NCBI GenBank assembly: GCA_023423045.1
Contig: JAFAGA010000023.1
Span: forward strand, 25,822-89,821
Source of the DNA: Bacillota bacterium
Lineage (GTDB): Bacteria; Bacillota; Clostridia; Lachnospirales; Lachnospiraceae
Length of the DNA: 64,000 bases
Reading direction: 5' to 3'
The notes beneath the pieces were generated by a model. It searched no databases. It was given only the letters and a program-made list of their open reading frames with translations, and was not told where the DNA came from. The stretch's first letter is position 1. Every line of letters starts with the position of its first letter. This document shows, in pieces, positions 7,788 through 16,826 of the stretch. Made by a program: the position numbers and the translations under genes.

Positions 7788-10700
7788 TCAATAATAGATC
7801 TTCAATGTCTTGATCTCAAAGGCGCGGAAACAGAGTTCAAGCTCGCGGGATAACGGGAGGGTCTCTAAGGTCTCCTCCAGCATATTGGTAACAGCGATTT
7901 TCTTCACCTTCCCGGATAAGGACAGCTTTGTATTGGTATAGGTTCCTTCCGCCTCATAGAGCCGGAGAACAAATGCCTTCTCCTGATCCTGGGCCGGCTT
8001 GACCGCCTCTATCATGATATTGTCAGCCTCAACTTTAACCAGGCTTTCTTCTTCATAGCTGCCATTCACAACAATCGGACTTATATTAAAGCGGTATGCC
8101 GGCTTGATCACCGTTTCCGCCCCAAAACCTCTGTCATGCGGGCAAAAACCATAACTAAAGGTATGAACTCCTTTATCTCCGTGATAATCCGGTCTGCTGC
8201 CACCCTTATGGAGGGTCAGACGAAGCTGCGAATCCTTTGCAGAGATACCGTATTTGCAGTCATTCAAGATCGCTACACCGTATCGGTTCTCAGACAGATC
8301 GGTATACTTATGATTGCACACCTCAAACTTGGCCTTTTCTTCCGGCGTGTTGCGCGATGTCGGCCGTTTAATATAGCCGAATTGCACCTCATGTCTGGCA
8401 AAATCCGTATGGATTGCAGTATCAAAAGCAGTTTTCAGAAGGCGATGTTCCTCCTGCCAGTTCAAGACAGTATCAAACCTTACTTCAGCACTGTCGGCAT
8501 AGAATATCATATCCTGGCGCAAGCTGGACTTCGCAGTCAGTTGGTATTCACTTCTGATCCGATACTCCACCGCTCCATCGGAAACCACCTTCCTCGATAA
8601 AAGGACCGCCTCCTCCTTGAATTTGCATTCAATATCAGCGTCGATATCCCAGTTATCCCAATCCCACGGTACATCCTCAGCCATCAGGAAGGCATTCAGA
8701 GAATATCCTTCACCGCGCAGTTCACGATTAACCCGCTTATCCACAAAGGACTCAATGTAACCCTTTTTATCAAAAACAACGGTTGCATAAGGTGTATGCA
8801 ACACATTATCTTTTTCTTCAAATGCCGATACCGCTTCGATGCTTCCGGGAACCAGTTCAAGAACCACGCTGGAAAATGCAGGTATCTCCACACCCAGAAC
8901 CGCCAGCCTGGTGTTCCCCTCCAGATCGGTCACTTTCTGCTGCCGGTAATTTCCTTTAACAACATAACCCTCCCGGTAATCCAGGTATATCACATCCCTG
9001 CGTTCAAAAGAAAGCGTATTCAATACGGATACGGTATTCTCTGAACTCTGAGTCTCAATGAGATCTTCCAGAAGACGATTGGATTCTTCAATCACTCTTC
9101 CTGTCTCAAGGATGGATTGTTCATGAGCCGACGGAATACAGGTCCCCGGCAGGATGTCATGGAACTGATTCACCAGCAAATCGCCCAGCAGGGGCTTTAT
9201 GAATTCATCCGCAGCTGCAATATCCTTCCTTATGGAAGACCTTACCGTAATATACTCCAGATTTCTTAATGCAATCTCAGCAAGGCGGTTATTTCGTTTA
9301 ATTGTATGCTGGTTTGTCAAAGTACCTCTATGCAATTCCAGATACAGCTCTCCGGTATAGGTTGACGGCTCTGCGACCGAAGCCTCCAACTTTTTCATAA
9401 ATTCACTCACCGTAATATGACTTGATCTCGGCAGGCCCTCCACATCACCTAAACGGTTAGCCACTTCAATCATCTCAAAGGTAGGGCCGCCTCCGCCGTC
9501 TCCTTCTCCATAGGAGAGAAGGCGCATGTTCGATACATTCTTTTCCTTGATGGAATCCCTGCTATCCTCCAGCACATGGCGGAACATGTTTTTTGGCTCC
9601 GGCCCCGAGTGAGTCTTGTTAAAATGAACAAAGACCTTGGTTCCGTCCAGCCCCTTCCAGTAGAAGGTATCATAAGGGAAATCTGTGGTATCCCCCCATA
9701 CAATCTTCGTAGTGAGGAAGTATTTCACTCCGCAGCCCTGCATGATCTGAGGAAGGGATACACTGTATCCGAAGGTATCCGGCAGCCAGAAGGCATCTGA
9801 TGTATAACCAAAATGCTCCTGTGTAAATTTTTGTCCCCAAAGGAATTGACGTATCATCATCTCCCCTGAGGGTATATTGCAATCGCATTCAATCCAAACT
9901 CCGCCGTTAGGCTCATATCTTCCTGCCGCAACCGCTTTTCGAATATCCTCGAAGAGGTCCGGATAGTACTCCTGCATCAGGGCTGTATGGTATGCAGAGC
10001 TCTGAATAAACTTATATTCCGGATATTGATCCATTAAGTTCATTTGATTCGAATAGGTTCTGGCACATTTCTTCACGGTTTCCTTGATGTCCCACAGCCA
10101 TGCCGTATCCATATGGGAATGTCCAATCAGACCGGCATAGGGTGCTGACGCCGAATTGGCGGAAGCCAGGACTTCCTTCAGTAATTGATTCACTTCCCGC
10201 AGCGAAGCCAGGAAGACATCTTTGTCAACATTCTGAATGTCATAATAGACCACTTCATGTATCTTCTTGAGGGTACGAATCAGTTCGGCACGACGGAAGC
10301 TTTCCGCTCCCAGGCCTTCTGCCATCTGGTTTACAATCATCAGATTGCAGTATACATCACAGATAAACTCATTTTTGAGGCAGATATCCACACTGTGATA
10401 GGTGATTTTAAAGTCATCCCTCGGATCTGTTTGAAACGGCCTGGTTCCCATCACATAGTGGTGTGCATAGTACTCCATTGCAATCTCAATGTGTTCCCCT
10501 TTTACCGCTGCCTTTTTAAGCAGATCGCAATAGTGATTGCCGTGGCCGAATTCATTTACCTTCGTTCCGAAATTACCATAGGGCTTTTTATTCACCCACA
10601 GGAGTCCTTCATAGGCATCAATCTTCGGATAGATAAACAGGTCCTTTCCCTCACTTTCCGGGGGAACTGTGTAATCACCCATAAACCAGCAGTAGATTCC

Positions 10701-10892
10701 TTCACCGCTCCAGGAATCTCCTTCCCTGCAGGGCACAAAATTCGATGCTTCCGGCACCTCATGATATCGTCCATCCGTCGGATATGCCATCATAGTGACC
10801 TCATCGACTTTGTCAAACATCATTTGTTCCAGCGTCAATTCAAATCTCCTTAACTTACCTAGCATTACCTCTGTTTGCTTTTCTGTTAGCAT
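7788..10892 (-). CDS. Alpha-mannosidase, glycoside hydrolase family 38
   Basis: Cytoplasmic retaining alpha-mannosidase of the large microbial GH38 type, 1034 aa, without signal peptide. After an N-terminal beta-domain (1-240) the catalytic barrel begins with GHSHMDTAW (zinc ligands H260 and D262) and carries the nucleophile Asp in WLPDTFGYS (about D372). The mid-domain and C-terminal beta-sandwiches follow (LVNQFHDILPGTCIPSAH near 590 is typical). The start ATG has AGAGGAG upstream. The gene is led by a near-consensus promoter with a palindrome in its spacer and is followed by the GntR regulator. It would trim alpha-linked mannose from imported oligosaccharides. Confidence 0.95.
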   Translation of the reverse strand: MLTEKQTEVMLGKLRRFELTLEQMMFDKVDEVTMMAYPTDGRYHEVPEASNFVPCREGDSWSGEGIYCWFMGDYTVPPESEGKDLFIYPKIDAYEGLLWVNKKPYGNFGTKVNEFGHGNHYCDLLKKAAVKGEHIEIAMEYYAHHYVMGTRPFQTDPRDDFKITYHSVDICLKNEFICDVYCNLMIVNQMAEGLGAESFRRAELIRTLKKIHEVVYYDIQNVDKDVFLASLREVNQLLKEVLASANSASAPYAGLIGHSHMDTAWLWDIKETVKKCARTYSNQMNLMDQYPEYKFIQSSAYHTALMQEYYPDLFEDIRKAVAAGRYEPNGGVWIECDCNIPSGEMMIRQFLWGQKFTQEHFGYTSDAFWLPDTFGYSVSLPQIMQGCGVKYFLTTKIVWGDTTDFPYDTFYWKGLDGTKVFVHFNKTHSGPEPKNMFRHVLEDSRDSIKEKNVSNMRLLSYGEGDGGGGPTFEMIEVANRLGDVEGLPRSSHITVSEFMKKLEASVAEPSTYTGELYLELHRGTLTNQHTIKRNNRLAEIALRNLEYITVRSSIRKDIAAADEFIKPLLGDLLVNQFHDILPGTCIPSAHEQSILETGRVIEESNRLLEDLIETQSSENTVSVLNTLSFERRDVIYLDYREGYVVKGNYRQQKVTDLEGNTRLAVLGVEIPAFSSVVLELVPGSIEAVSAFEEKDNVLHTPYATVVFDKKGYIESFVDKRVNRELRGEGYSLNAFLMAEDVPWDWDNWDIDADIECKFKEEAVLLSRKVVSDGAVEYRIRSEYQLTAKSSLRQDMIFYADSAEVRFDTVLNWQEEHRLLKTAFDTAIHTDFARHEVQFGYIKRPTSRNTPEEKAKFEVCNHKYTDLSENRYGVAILNDCKYGISAKDSQLRLTLHKGGSRPDYHGDKGVHTFSYGFCPHDRGFGAETVIKPAYRFNISPIVVNGSYEEESLVKVEADNIMIEAVKPAQDQEKAFVLRLYEAEGTYTNTKLSLSGKVKKIAVTNMLEETLETLPLSRELELCFRAFEIKTLKIYY

Positions 10893-10953
10893 AGAAATCT
10901 CCTCTTATTTATATTAAAATCCATTATCTATTATGTCCACTAATATTATGTTT

Positions 10954-10983
10954 ATTATATATTAAATATATTTAATATGTCAA
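10954..10983 (-). promoter_or_regulatory. Consensus promoter of the mannosidase gene with a palindromic operator as its spacer
   Basis: Minus strand: TTGACA (10978-10983) and TATAAT (10954-10959) are both full consensus, separated by 18 bp. A perfect 20-bp palindrome (10959-10978) spans the whole spacer. The core TATTAAATATATTTA recurs at the transporter promoter. The -35 box overlaps the stop codon of the upstream CPBP gene. Bound repressor would occlude both boxes. Confidence 0.75.
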
Positions 10984-11831
10984 CAGTGAATGCCACCTAT
11001 TTCTTTCCACAGCCTCAATCGAAGGAAAATCAACGCACTTGTTCCTGCGCCAATCACCGTCATGACAGTGTAACCCGCCATTGTTTCGGGAAATAGCGTG
11101 ACAACAACCACACTGGCATTGATCATTATATGAACTAGGATGGATGCGTAAATCGAACGGTATTTGCGATTGAGAAGCCCCAGCAAAAAGCCTGTGACCG
11201 CTGCATAAATGCCTTGAATTATATTTCCGTGGTAGATACCAAAGAACAGAGCCTGCAACAAATTGGCCCCCACATAGGGAAGCACCTTTCTTGCTCTGAA
11301 AAGAATCACTCCGCGAAAGATCAATTCCTCCGAAACAGGAGCTATGACCGTCGTGTAAATAAACACCAGAAGAATATTTGCACCAAATATCCCCCTCATG
11401 GTCTCTCCGTAATTCTCAAATTGCTCCGGGAATGCAGGCCGGACCAGATTCATTACTCCGGAGAAGAAAAGTTGGCAGCCAATCCCCAGCATCACAAATT
11501 GATAGAGGTTTTTCAGAGAGGCCACCGAGACCAAGGGTCTCTTCTCATAACCGGCAGTATCACGCTGATACCAAAAATAAAAGATAATACCGCAGATTAA
11601 AACCGCGGCAACCGATATGAGATAAGCCATCTCCCGGGACATCAGCCTCTCCGCTGCCTGTGACAGCTTTTCAGCATCTCTTAATTGTCCTGCTCCTTGC
11701 GTAATCCCGATCCGAACAGCAACCATTCCCTGAAATATAATCTGGAACACCGATACCGTTATAAGCATTATTGTTTCGGCAGCCAGAAACGGTGTAATGA
11801 CCAGCCATAGATAGCGTAGTAATTTCTTCAA
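10980..11831 (-). CDS. CPBP-family intramembrane metalloprotease
   Basis: A polytopic membrane protein of 283 aa with about eight hydrophobic helices. The CPBP (CAAX protease and bacteriocin-processing) motifs are present: EELIFRGVILFRARK (EExxxR motif), FGIYHGNIIQGIY (conserved His) and HIMINAS (HxxxN). In bacteria these are Rce1-like proteases of mostly unknown substrate, some tied to bacteriocin self-immunity. It sits between cellobiose phosphorylase and alpha-mannosidase with no obvious functional link. The ATG follows AAGGG on the minus strand. Its stop overlaps the mannosidase -35 box. Confidence 0.88.
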   Translation of the reverse strand: MKKLLRYLWLVITPFLAAETIMLITVSVFQIIFQGMVAVRIGITQGAGQLRDAEKLSQAAERLMSREMAYLISVAAVLICGIIFYFWYQRDTAGYEKRPLVSVASLKNLYQFVMLGIGCQLFFSGVMNLVRPAFPEQFENYGETMRGIFGANILLVFIYTTVIAPVSEELIFRGVILFRARKVLPYVGANLLQALFFGIYHGNIIQGIYAAVTGFLLGLLNRKYRSIYASILVHIMINASVVVVTLFPETMAGYTVMTVIGAGTSALIFLRLRLWKEIGGIHC

Positions 11832-11915
11832 TTTTAGCCCTTCCTTTTTCCGATAATTAAGTTCATTCTAGCACCTTTCTTAAAGCCTGCCAACCTAAAA
11901 TTCACCGGGTAAATA

Positions 11916-11958
11916 ATAGAAAGGGAACTAGTGATCCATCCCCTAATTCCCTTTCTAT
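11916..11958 (-). terminator. Stem-loop between cellobiose phosphorylase and CPBP genes
   Basis: Perfect 12-bp inverted repeat ATAGAAAGGGAA / TTCCCTTTCTAT with a 19-nt loop, followed by ATTATTT on the minus strand. It is a likely but not strong terminator for the phosphorylase transcript. No gene is seen in 11832-12058. Confidence 0.6.
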
Positions 11959-12058
11959 GTCATAGCTATAAAAATATTCACATCAGCTTCTCATTTTGCC
12001 GGCCTTTTTACTGCATCCTTTGCCGCATTCTTCACAGCGCGCTACGCAGAAGCCTTAT

Positions 12059-14539
12059 CTAACCAAGCACTACTTCCACCTCGTGAAGCAGCTTCCCGGC
12101 AGTGAGAGGGGGCTTATTCCCTAAGGGGATCGTATTCCCATTCACTTCTCTGCCGTCCACCGTCATCTTCATAACTCCTTTGGATACATGATGTGGATTT
12201 TTTACCGTGATCCGATACTTGTCTCCTCTGAATTCACGAATCACTGTGTATCCGTCCCATGCCCTGGGGATGGAGGGATCCACCTGCAAACCGTCGTAGT
12301 CCGGCTTGATTCCCAGAATTGACTGGGCGATGGCTACAAAGTTCCAGGATGCGGTCCCGGTTAACCAGGAATTCTTCGCTTCACCGTGACGCCTTGCGTC
12401 CTTACCTGCCACCATCTGGGAATATACATAGGGCTCCACGCGATGAATCTCGGAGTACTCCTCCGTATAGGCAGGTGCAATTCTGGTATAATAATCAAAT
12501 GCTTTATCTCCTCTGCCCATCTGTGCCTCTGCGATCATAATCCAGGCATTGTTGTGGCAGAAGATACCGGCATTCTCCTTATATCCCGCCGGATAGGTAG
12601 AAATCTCTCCATATTCTACATAATACTTTGTAAATGCAGGATTCTGAAGCACCAGACCATACTTCGTCCCAAGACGCTCTTCCACAGCGTCCAGGGCCTG
12701 GATTGCCTTGCCGTCCGCGACGCCGCAGTTCCCCATAATGCACAAGCCCTGGGATTCGATAAAGATCTTACCCTCTTCATTTTCATCACTGCCAACTTTT
12801 CTTCCAAAATCATCATAGGCACGAATGAACCAGGAACCATCCCAGCCATCCCTCATAATTACCTCACGCATCTTCCTGGTCTCTGCCTGAATACGCTCTG
12901 CCTCTGCATGATTGCCAATTCTCTTCATTAGAGCACTATATTCCTCGCCTATGTAGCAGAACATTCCGGCAATCATCACTGATTCAGCAACTCTTCCATC
13001 CTTGCTGGTTGTAGTCTGGAAGGATTCTCCCGGTTCGGTGGAGAAGCAGTTTAGGTTGAGGCAGTCATTCCAGTCGGCACGCCCGATCAGCGGAAGGCCA
13101 TGGGGCCCAAGATTATGAAGCACATGATCCATGGAACGCTTCAGATGATCCGCCAAAGGTGTGCTGGCAGACTCATCATTATCAAAGGGGGTCATTACTT
13201 CCAGAATGGAGAAATCACCGGTCTCCTTAATATAGGAAGTCACTGCAAGCACCAGCCACAGCGGGTCATCATTAAAATTACCGCCGACTTCATCATTTCC
13301 CTTCTTCGTTAACGGCTGGTACTGATGATACGCTCCTCCATCCTGGAGCTGGGTGGAAGCCAGATCAATAATTCTCTCTCTGGCGCGATCCGGAATCTGA
13401 TGCACAAAGCCAAGGATGTCCTGATTGGAGTCCCGGAAGCCCATCCCCCTGCCGATACCAGATTCAAAGTAAGACGCGCTTCTGGACAGATTGAAGGTAA
13501 CCATGCACTGGTATTGGCTCCATATATTTACCTGACGGTTTAATTTCTCATCTGCGGAATCGACATTGTATTTGGATAACAGCTGATCCCAGTACGCACC
13601 AAGCTCTTCCAGAGCCTTGTCCACTGCCCGGGTATCGGCAAACCTTGCGATCATCTCTTCCGCTTTCTTCTTATTAATTATATTCTTACTAATAACATTA
13701 CCCGTGATGTTATTTTCGAACTTCTCTTCAAAGGCATTCTCAATATACCCCAGGACAAACACATAATCCTTGCTCTCTCCGGGCTCCAGGCTTACCTCCA
13801 GGCAATGGGATGCAATGGGGTGCCAGCCGTCTGCCACAGAATTGCTGCTCTTCCCGGCAAATACCGCCTGAGGGTTCTCAAAACCATTATAGGTTCCCAG
13901 AAAACTCTCCCGGTCAGAATCAAAACCGGCAACGGGAGCATTCACGGAGTAAAAGGCATAATGGTTACGCCTCTCCTTGTATTCCGTCTTATGATATATG
14001 ACTGACCCCTTCACCTCAACCTCGCCGGTATTATAGTTTCTCTGGAAATTAGTCATATCATCCTGGGCATTCCATAAACACCACTCAACAAAAGAAAAGA
14101 GCTTTATCTGTTTTTTTTGATCCGATGTGTTCCTTACCACCATCTTATGAACCTCTGCATTGGTATCCATTGGTACAAAGAAAGTTACCTCTGTTTCAAC
14201 GCCTCCCCTGGCTCCGGTAATCTTCGTATACCCCATACCATGCCTGCATTCATACCTCTCAAGCTCCTTCTTAACAGGAGCCCAGGCCGGTGACCACACA
14301 TCGCCGCCGTCATTGATATAATAATAACGTCCGCCGCCCAGATCCAGGGGCACATTATTGTAACGGTAGCGCGTGATTCTTCTCAGCTTGGCATCCTTAT
14401 AGAAGCAGTATCCCCCTCCCGTATTGGATATCAGGGAAAAGAATGCTTCCGACCCTAAATAGTTAATCCACGGATAAGGAGTCGTAGGTGTGGTAATCAC
14501 GTACTCCTTCCTGGGATCATCAAAATATCCGTATTGCAT
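12059..14539 (-). CDS. Cellobiose phosphorylase, glycoside hydrolase family 94
   Basis: Cleaves cellobiose with phosphate to alpha-glucose 1-phosphate plus glucose in the cytosol, saving ATP; this is the usual route in cellulolytic clostridia. The 826-aa length and the start MQYGYFDDPRKEYVITTP match cellobiose phosphorylases closely (FDD..KEYVIT.P..PYPWINYLG). Other landmarks are YCFYKDAKLRRITRYRYNN, GIGRGMGFRDSNQD (about 361-374) and IGRADWNDCLNLN (488-492 region), which carries the general-acid Asp. No signal peptide. The ATG has AAGGAGG upstream. A close relative acting on another beta-glucoside is possible, but the N-terminal match favours cellobiose. Confidence 0.93.
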   Translation of the reverse strand: MQYGYFDDPRKEYVITTPTTPYPWINYLGSEAFFSLISNTGGGYCFYKDAKLRRITRYRYNNVPLDLGGGRYYYINDGGDVWSPAWAPVKKELERYECRHGMGYTKITGARGGVETEVTFFVPMDTNAEVHKMVVRNTSDQKKQIKLFSFVEWCLWNAQDDMTNFQRNYNTGEVEVKGSVIYHKTEYKERRNHYAFYSVNAPVAGFDSDRESFLGTYNGFENPQAVFAGKSSNSVADGWHPIASHCLEVSLEPGESKDYVFVLGYIENAFEEKFENNITGNVISKNIINKKKAEEMIARFADTRAVDKALEELGAYWDQLLSKYNVDSADEKLNRQVNIWSQYQCMVTFNLSRSASYFESGIGRGMGFRDSNQDILGFVHQIPDRARERIIDLASTQLQDGGAYHQYQPLTKKGNDEVGGNFNDDPLWLVLAVTSYIKETGDFSILEVMTPFDNDESASTPLADHLKRSMDHVLHNLGPHGLPLIGRADWNDCLNLNCFSTEPGESFQTTTSKDGRVAESVMIAGMFCYIGEEYSALMKRIGNHAEAERIQAETRKMREVIMRDGWDGSWFIRAYDDFGRKVGSDENEEGKIFIESQGLCIMGNCGVADGKAIQALDAVEERLGTKYGLVLQNPAFTKYYVEYGEISTYPAGYKENAGIFCHNNAWIMIAEAQMGRGDKAFDYYTRIAPAYTEEYSEIHRVEPYVYSQMVAGKDARRHGEAKNSWLTGTASWNFVAIAQSILGIKPDYDGLQVDPSIPRAWDGYTVIREFRGDKYRITVKNPHHVSKGVMKMTVDGREVNGNTIPLGNKPPLTAGKLLHEVEVVLG

Positions 14540-14579
14540 AGAATATCCTCCTTATTATTATTTGTACTCTCCAACTACC

Positions 14580-14608
14580 ATTATATTACACCCTCCCCTC
14601 CATTTCAA
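14580..14608 (-). promoter_or_regulatory. Promoter of cellobiose phosphorylase
   Basis: Minus strand TTGAAA (14603-14608) and TATAAT (14580-14585), 17-bp spacer, 41 nt before the start codon. It faces away from the promoter of the plus-strand gene at 14757. Confidence 0.7.
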
Positions 14609-14618
14609 CTGCATCCAA

Positions 14619-14646
14619 TTGCATTATTTAAGAGATATTTTATAAT
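14619..14646 (+). promoter_or_regulatory. Promoter of the membrane-anchored unknown gene
   Basis: Plus strand TTGCAT (14619-14624) and TATAAT (14641-14646), 16-bp spacer, about 110 nt before the start at 14757. It is divergent from the phosphorylase promoter. Confidence 0.5.
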
Positions 14647-14756
14647 AAATTTCTTTTTTTCCCTCTATAAATGTGATACACTATTATAAATTAGAAAATG
14701 TCTGTAAACTGACAGTAAGAACAATATTCAGCAAGATATAAAGCGAGGTTTTTAAC

Positions 14757-15458
14757 ATGCCCAAAGAAACAAAACTGGCTGAGGATGCGGCAATTTACCA
14801 GCCCAGACAGAGATTAACAGAGAAGCAAAAACTGAAGGATATGTCAAATCAGGAGAAGATGTCTTACCTATGGGAATATTATCGTATTCATGCCCTGGCC
14901 GCAGTTGCGGCAATAGCGCTTGTCTCCTATTTTATCTATGAATTTGTAACCCCTGACATCGAGACCCAGTTCTATGCGGCCATCCTTGACAGCACTATCA
15001 GTGAGGATGTTTGGGGTGAATATAATACCAAGTTTGAAGAATATCTGGAATTGAATCCGGAACTCGAGGATGTACAGCTGAATTCTTCCTTCTATATGAA
15101 CAGCGGCGGCGAGTATGCCATGAACATGGTACAAGTATTGGCCACCCGCGTTGCTGCCGGTGAGATTGATGTATTTATCGCTCCGGAATCCAGCTTTCAA
15201 GGCTATGCTTATTCCGGTTATTTTGACAAATTAACAGATCGCCTTCCAACGGATCTTTATACCAGCCTGGCTGATTATCGCTTCCAATCTGACACAGAGG
15301 AAGAACCTGAACAAAGCGTGTATGGGATCTATTTGACCGACACCAAACTGTTTTCAGAACACGCGGTTAATTCCGATCCTTACGTACTCGGAATTATTGC
15401 CAATTCCGGTCACAAGGATAATGCGGTGGAATTCTTGCGCATGCTGTTTAGTGAATAA
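14757..15458 (+). CDS. Membrane-anchored protein of unknown function
   Basis: A 233-aa protein with a cytoplasmic N-terminus of about 45 mostly charged residues (including KLKDMSNQEKMSYLWEYYRI), one TM helix (HALAAVAAIALVSYFIYEF, ~48-66) and an acidic extracytoplasmic domain. The outer domain (FYAAILDSTISEDVW, DVFIAPESSFQGYAYSGYF, ending in SGHKDNAVEFLRMLF) has phrases reminiscent of the lobe of extracellular solute-binding proteins, such as 'DVFIAPE' for a bound-ligand cleft and a C-terminal 'AVEFLRML' helix. I do not recognise a named family. It stands alone, divergent from cellobiose phosphorylase, and ends at two strong terminators. Confidence 0.8.
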   Translation: MPKETKLAEDAAIYQPRQRLTEKQKLKDMSNQEKMSYLWEYYRIHALAAVAAIALVSYFIYEFVTPDIETQFYAAILDSTISEDVWGEYNTKFEEYLELNPELEDVQLNSSFYMNSGGEYAMNMVQVLATRVAAGEIDVFIAPESSFQGYAYSGYFDKLTDRLPTDLYTSLADYRFQSDTEEEPEQSVYGIYLTDTKLFSEHAVNSDPYVLGIIANSGHKDNAVEFLRMLFSE

Positions 15459-15484
15459 TCTTTCCATAGATAATAAAAACTCTC

Positions 15485-15521
15485 ATCAATAAAAAGTACG
15501 CTCTGCGTACTTTTTATTGAT
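15485..15521 (+). terminator. Terminator after the membrane-anchored unknown gene
   Basis: Stem ATCAATAAAAAGTACGC / GCGTACTTTTTATTGAT (17 bp, tiny loop). The lower stem supplies the T-run. Confidence 0.85.
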
Positions 15522-15532
15522 TTATAAAACTC

Positions 15533-15576
15533 GCAAAAACAGCCAGCCGCTCTGAAGAACGGTTGGCTGTTTTTGC
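15533..15576. terminator. Bidirectional terminator between the unknown gene and asd
   Basis: A 17-bp stem with one G-U pair, GCAAAAACAGCC... / ...GGCTGTTTTTGC, with A-rich and T-rich flanks on both strands. It serves converging transcripts from 14757 (plus) and asd (minus). Confidence 0.85.
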
Positions 15577-15615
15577 AAGCATTGACCTATTTATTAATTT
15601 CCTGTCACAACTTCC

Positions 15616-16698
15616 TTACTTCTCCGTGATATATCCCTGTGCTTTCAGCAGCTCCGCGATCAGAACCGCGCCGCCGGCCGCACCGCGAACGGTATTATGG
15701 GATAATCCCACAAATTTATAATCAAATACCTTATCTTCACGCAGCCTTCCAAAGCATACGCCCATACCGTTCTCATAATCACGGTCCAGCTTTGCCTGAG
15801 GGCGGTTATCCTCCTCAAAATACTTGATAAACTGCTTCGGTGCGCTGGGCAATTCCAGTTCCTGAGGGATCCCTCTGAATTCCGCCCAGGCCTTTAATAT
15901 CTCTTCCTTCGTGGGCTTATTTTCAAAATTCACAAACACCGCTGCCGTATGTCCGTCCGTTACAGGAACACGGATGCACTGGGTGGTAATCACCGGACCT
16001 TCCGCCTTCACAATCTGTCCGTCCACTACGCTGCCCCAGATACGCAGGGGCTCCTGCTCACTTTTTTCCTCTTCTCCGCCAATATAGGGAATTACATTAT
16101 CCACCATCTCCGGCCAATCCGCAAAGTTCTTGCCTGCTCCGGAAATCGCCTGATAGGTCGTCGCCACCACCAGCTTGAGTCCGAATTGACGCAGCGCATG
16201 GAGAGCGGGAGCATAGCTTTGGATGGAGCAATTCGGCTTCACAACAATAAAGCCTCTCTTCGTCCCGAGACGTTCCTTCTGAGCCGCGATCGCTTCCAGA
16301 TGCTCCGGATTCATCTCCGGAACCACCATCGGAACATCAGGAGTCCATCTGTGGGCACTATTATTGGACACTACCGGGGTTTCCGCCTTGGCATACGCTT
16401 CTTCTATAGCCTTAATCTCATCCTTGGTCATATCCACTGCGCTAAAGACAAAATCAACACCTGCGCTTACCTCTGCAACCTCATTCACGTTCTTTACAAC
16501 TAATTTCTTCACGCTCTCAGGCATCGGCGTCTGCATCTTCCAACGATCTCCGACCGCTTCTTCATATGTCTTTCCGGCGCTTCTGGGGCTTGCAGCCACC
16601 GTAACCACCTCAAACCAGGGATGGTTCTCCAGCAGGGAAATAAAGCGCTGCCCAACCATACCGGTTCCTCCAAGGATACCTACCTTTAGTCTGCCCAT
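15616..16698 (-). CDS. asd: Aspartate-semialdehyde dehydrogenase
   Basis: Reduces aspartyl phosphate to aspartate semialdehyde with NADPH, the branch point to lysine/diaminopimelate, threonine and methionine. The 360-aa protein starts MGRLKVGILGGTGMVGQRF (Rossmann NADP-binding loop GGTGMVGQ, residues ~10-17). It carries the catalytic Cys in VKPNCSIQSY and a His-containing active-site segment (IRVPVTDGHTAAVF). Length and the 'VKPNCS' form match the archaeal/fungal-like class found in many clostridia rather than the E. coli class. The ATG has GGAGG upstream. It appears to be transcribed alone. Confidence 0.95.
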   Translation of the reverse strand: MGRLKVGILGGTGMVGQRFISLLENHPWFEVVTVAASPRSAGKTYEEAVGDRWKMQTPMPESVKKLVVKNVNEVAEVSAGVDFVFSAVDMTKDEIKAIEEAYAKAETPVVSNNSAHRWTPDVPMVVPEMNPEHLEAIAAQKERLGTKRGFIVVKPNCSIQSYAPALHALRQFGLKLVVATTYQAISGAGKNFADWPEMVDNVIPYIGGEEEKSEQEPLRIWGSVVDGQIVKAEGPVITTQCIRVPVTDGHTAAVFVNFENKPTKEEILKAWAEFRGIPQELELPSAPKQFIKYFEEDNRPQAKLDRDYENGMGVCFGRLREDKVFDYKFVGLSHNTVRGAAGGAVLIAELLKAQGYITEK

Positions 16699-16826
16699 TC
16701 TATAATTCCTCCCTTTGTTCTTCTACGGCATACATCTGTCTTTGTTGTAAATATACTATATACCAATTCTCAAAAAAATCAACACTTTTTTGCAGAATTT
16801 TAAAGATTTTGTTACTATTATATAAG

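Noticed and set aside
11985..12056. Cys-rich peptide frame on the minus strand right after cellobiose phosphorylase (RCEECGKGCSKKAGK)
   Set aside because: The frame opens after a stop and has no start codon or ribosome site; it is not in frame with the phosphorylase. It might be a decayed remnant but cannot be supported.
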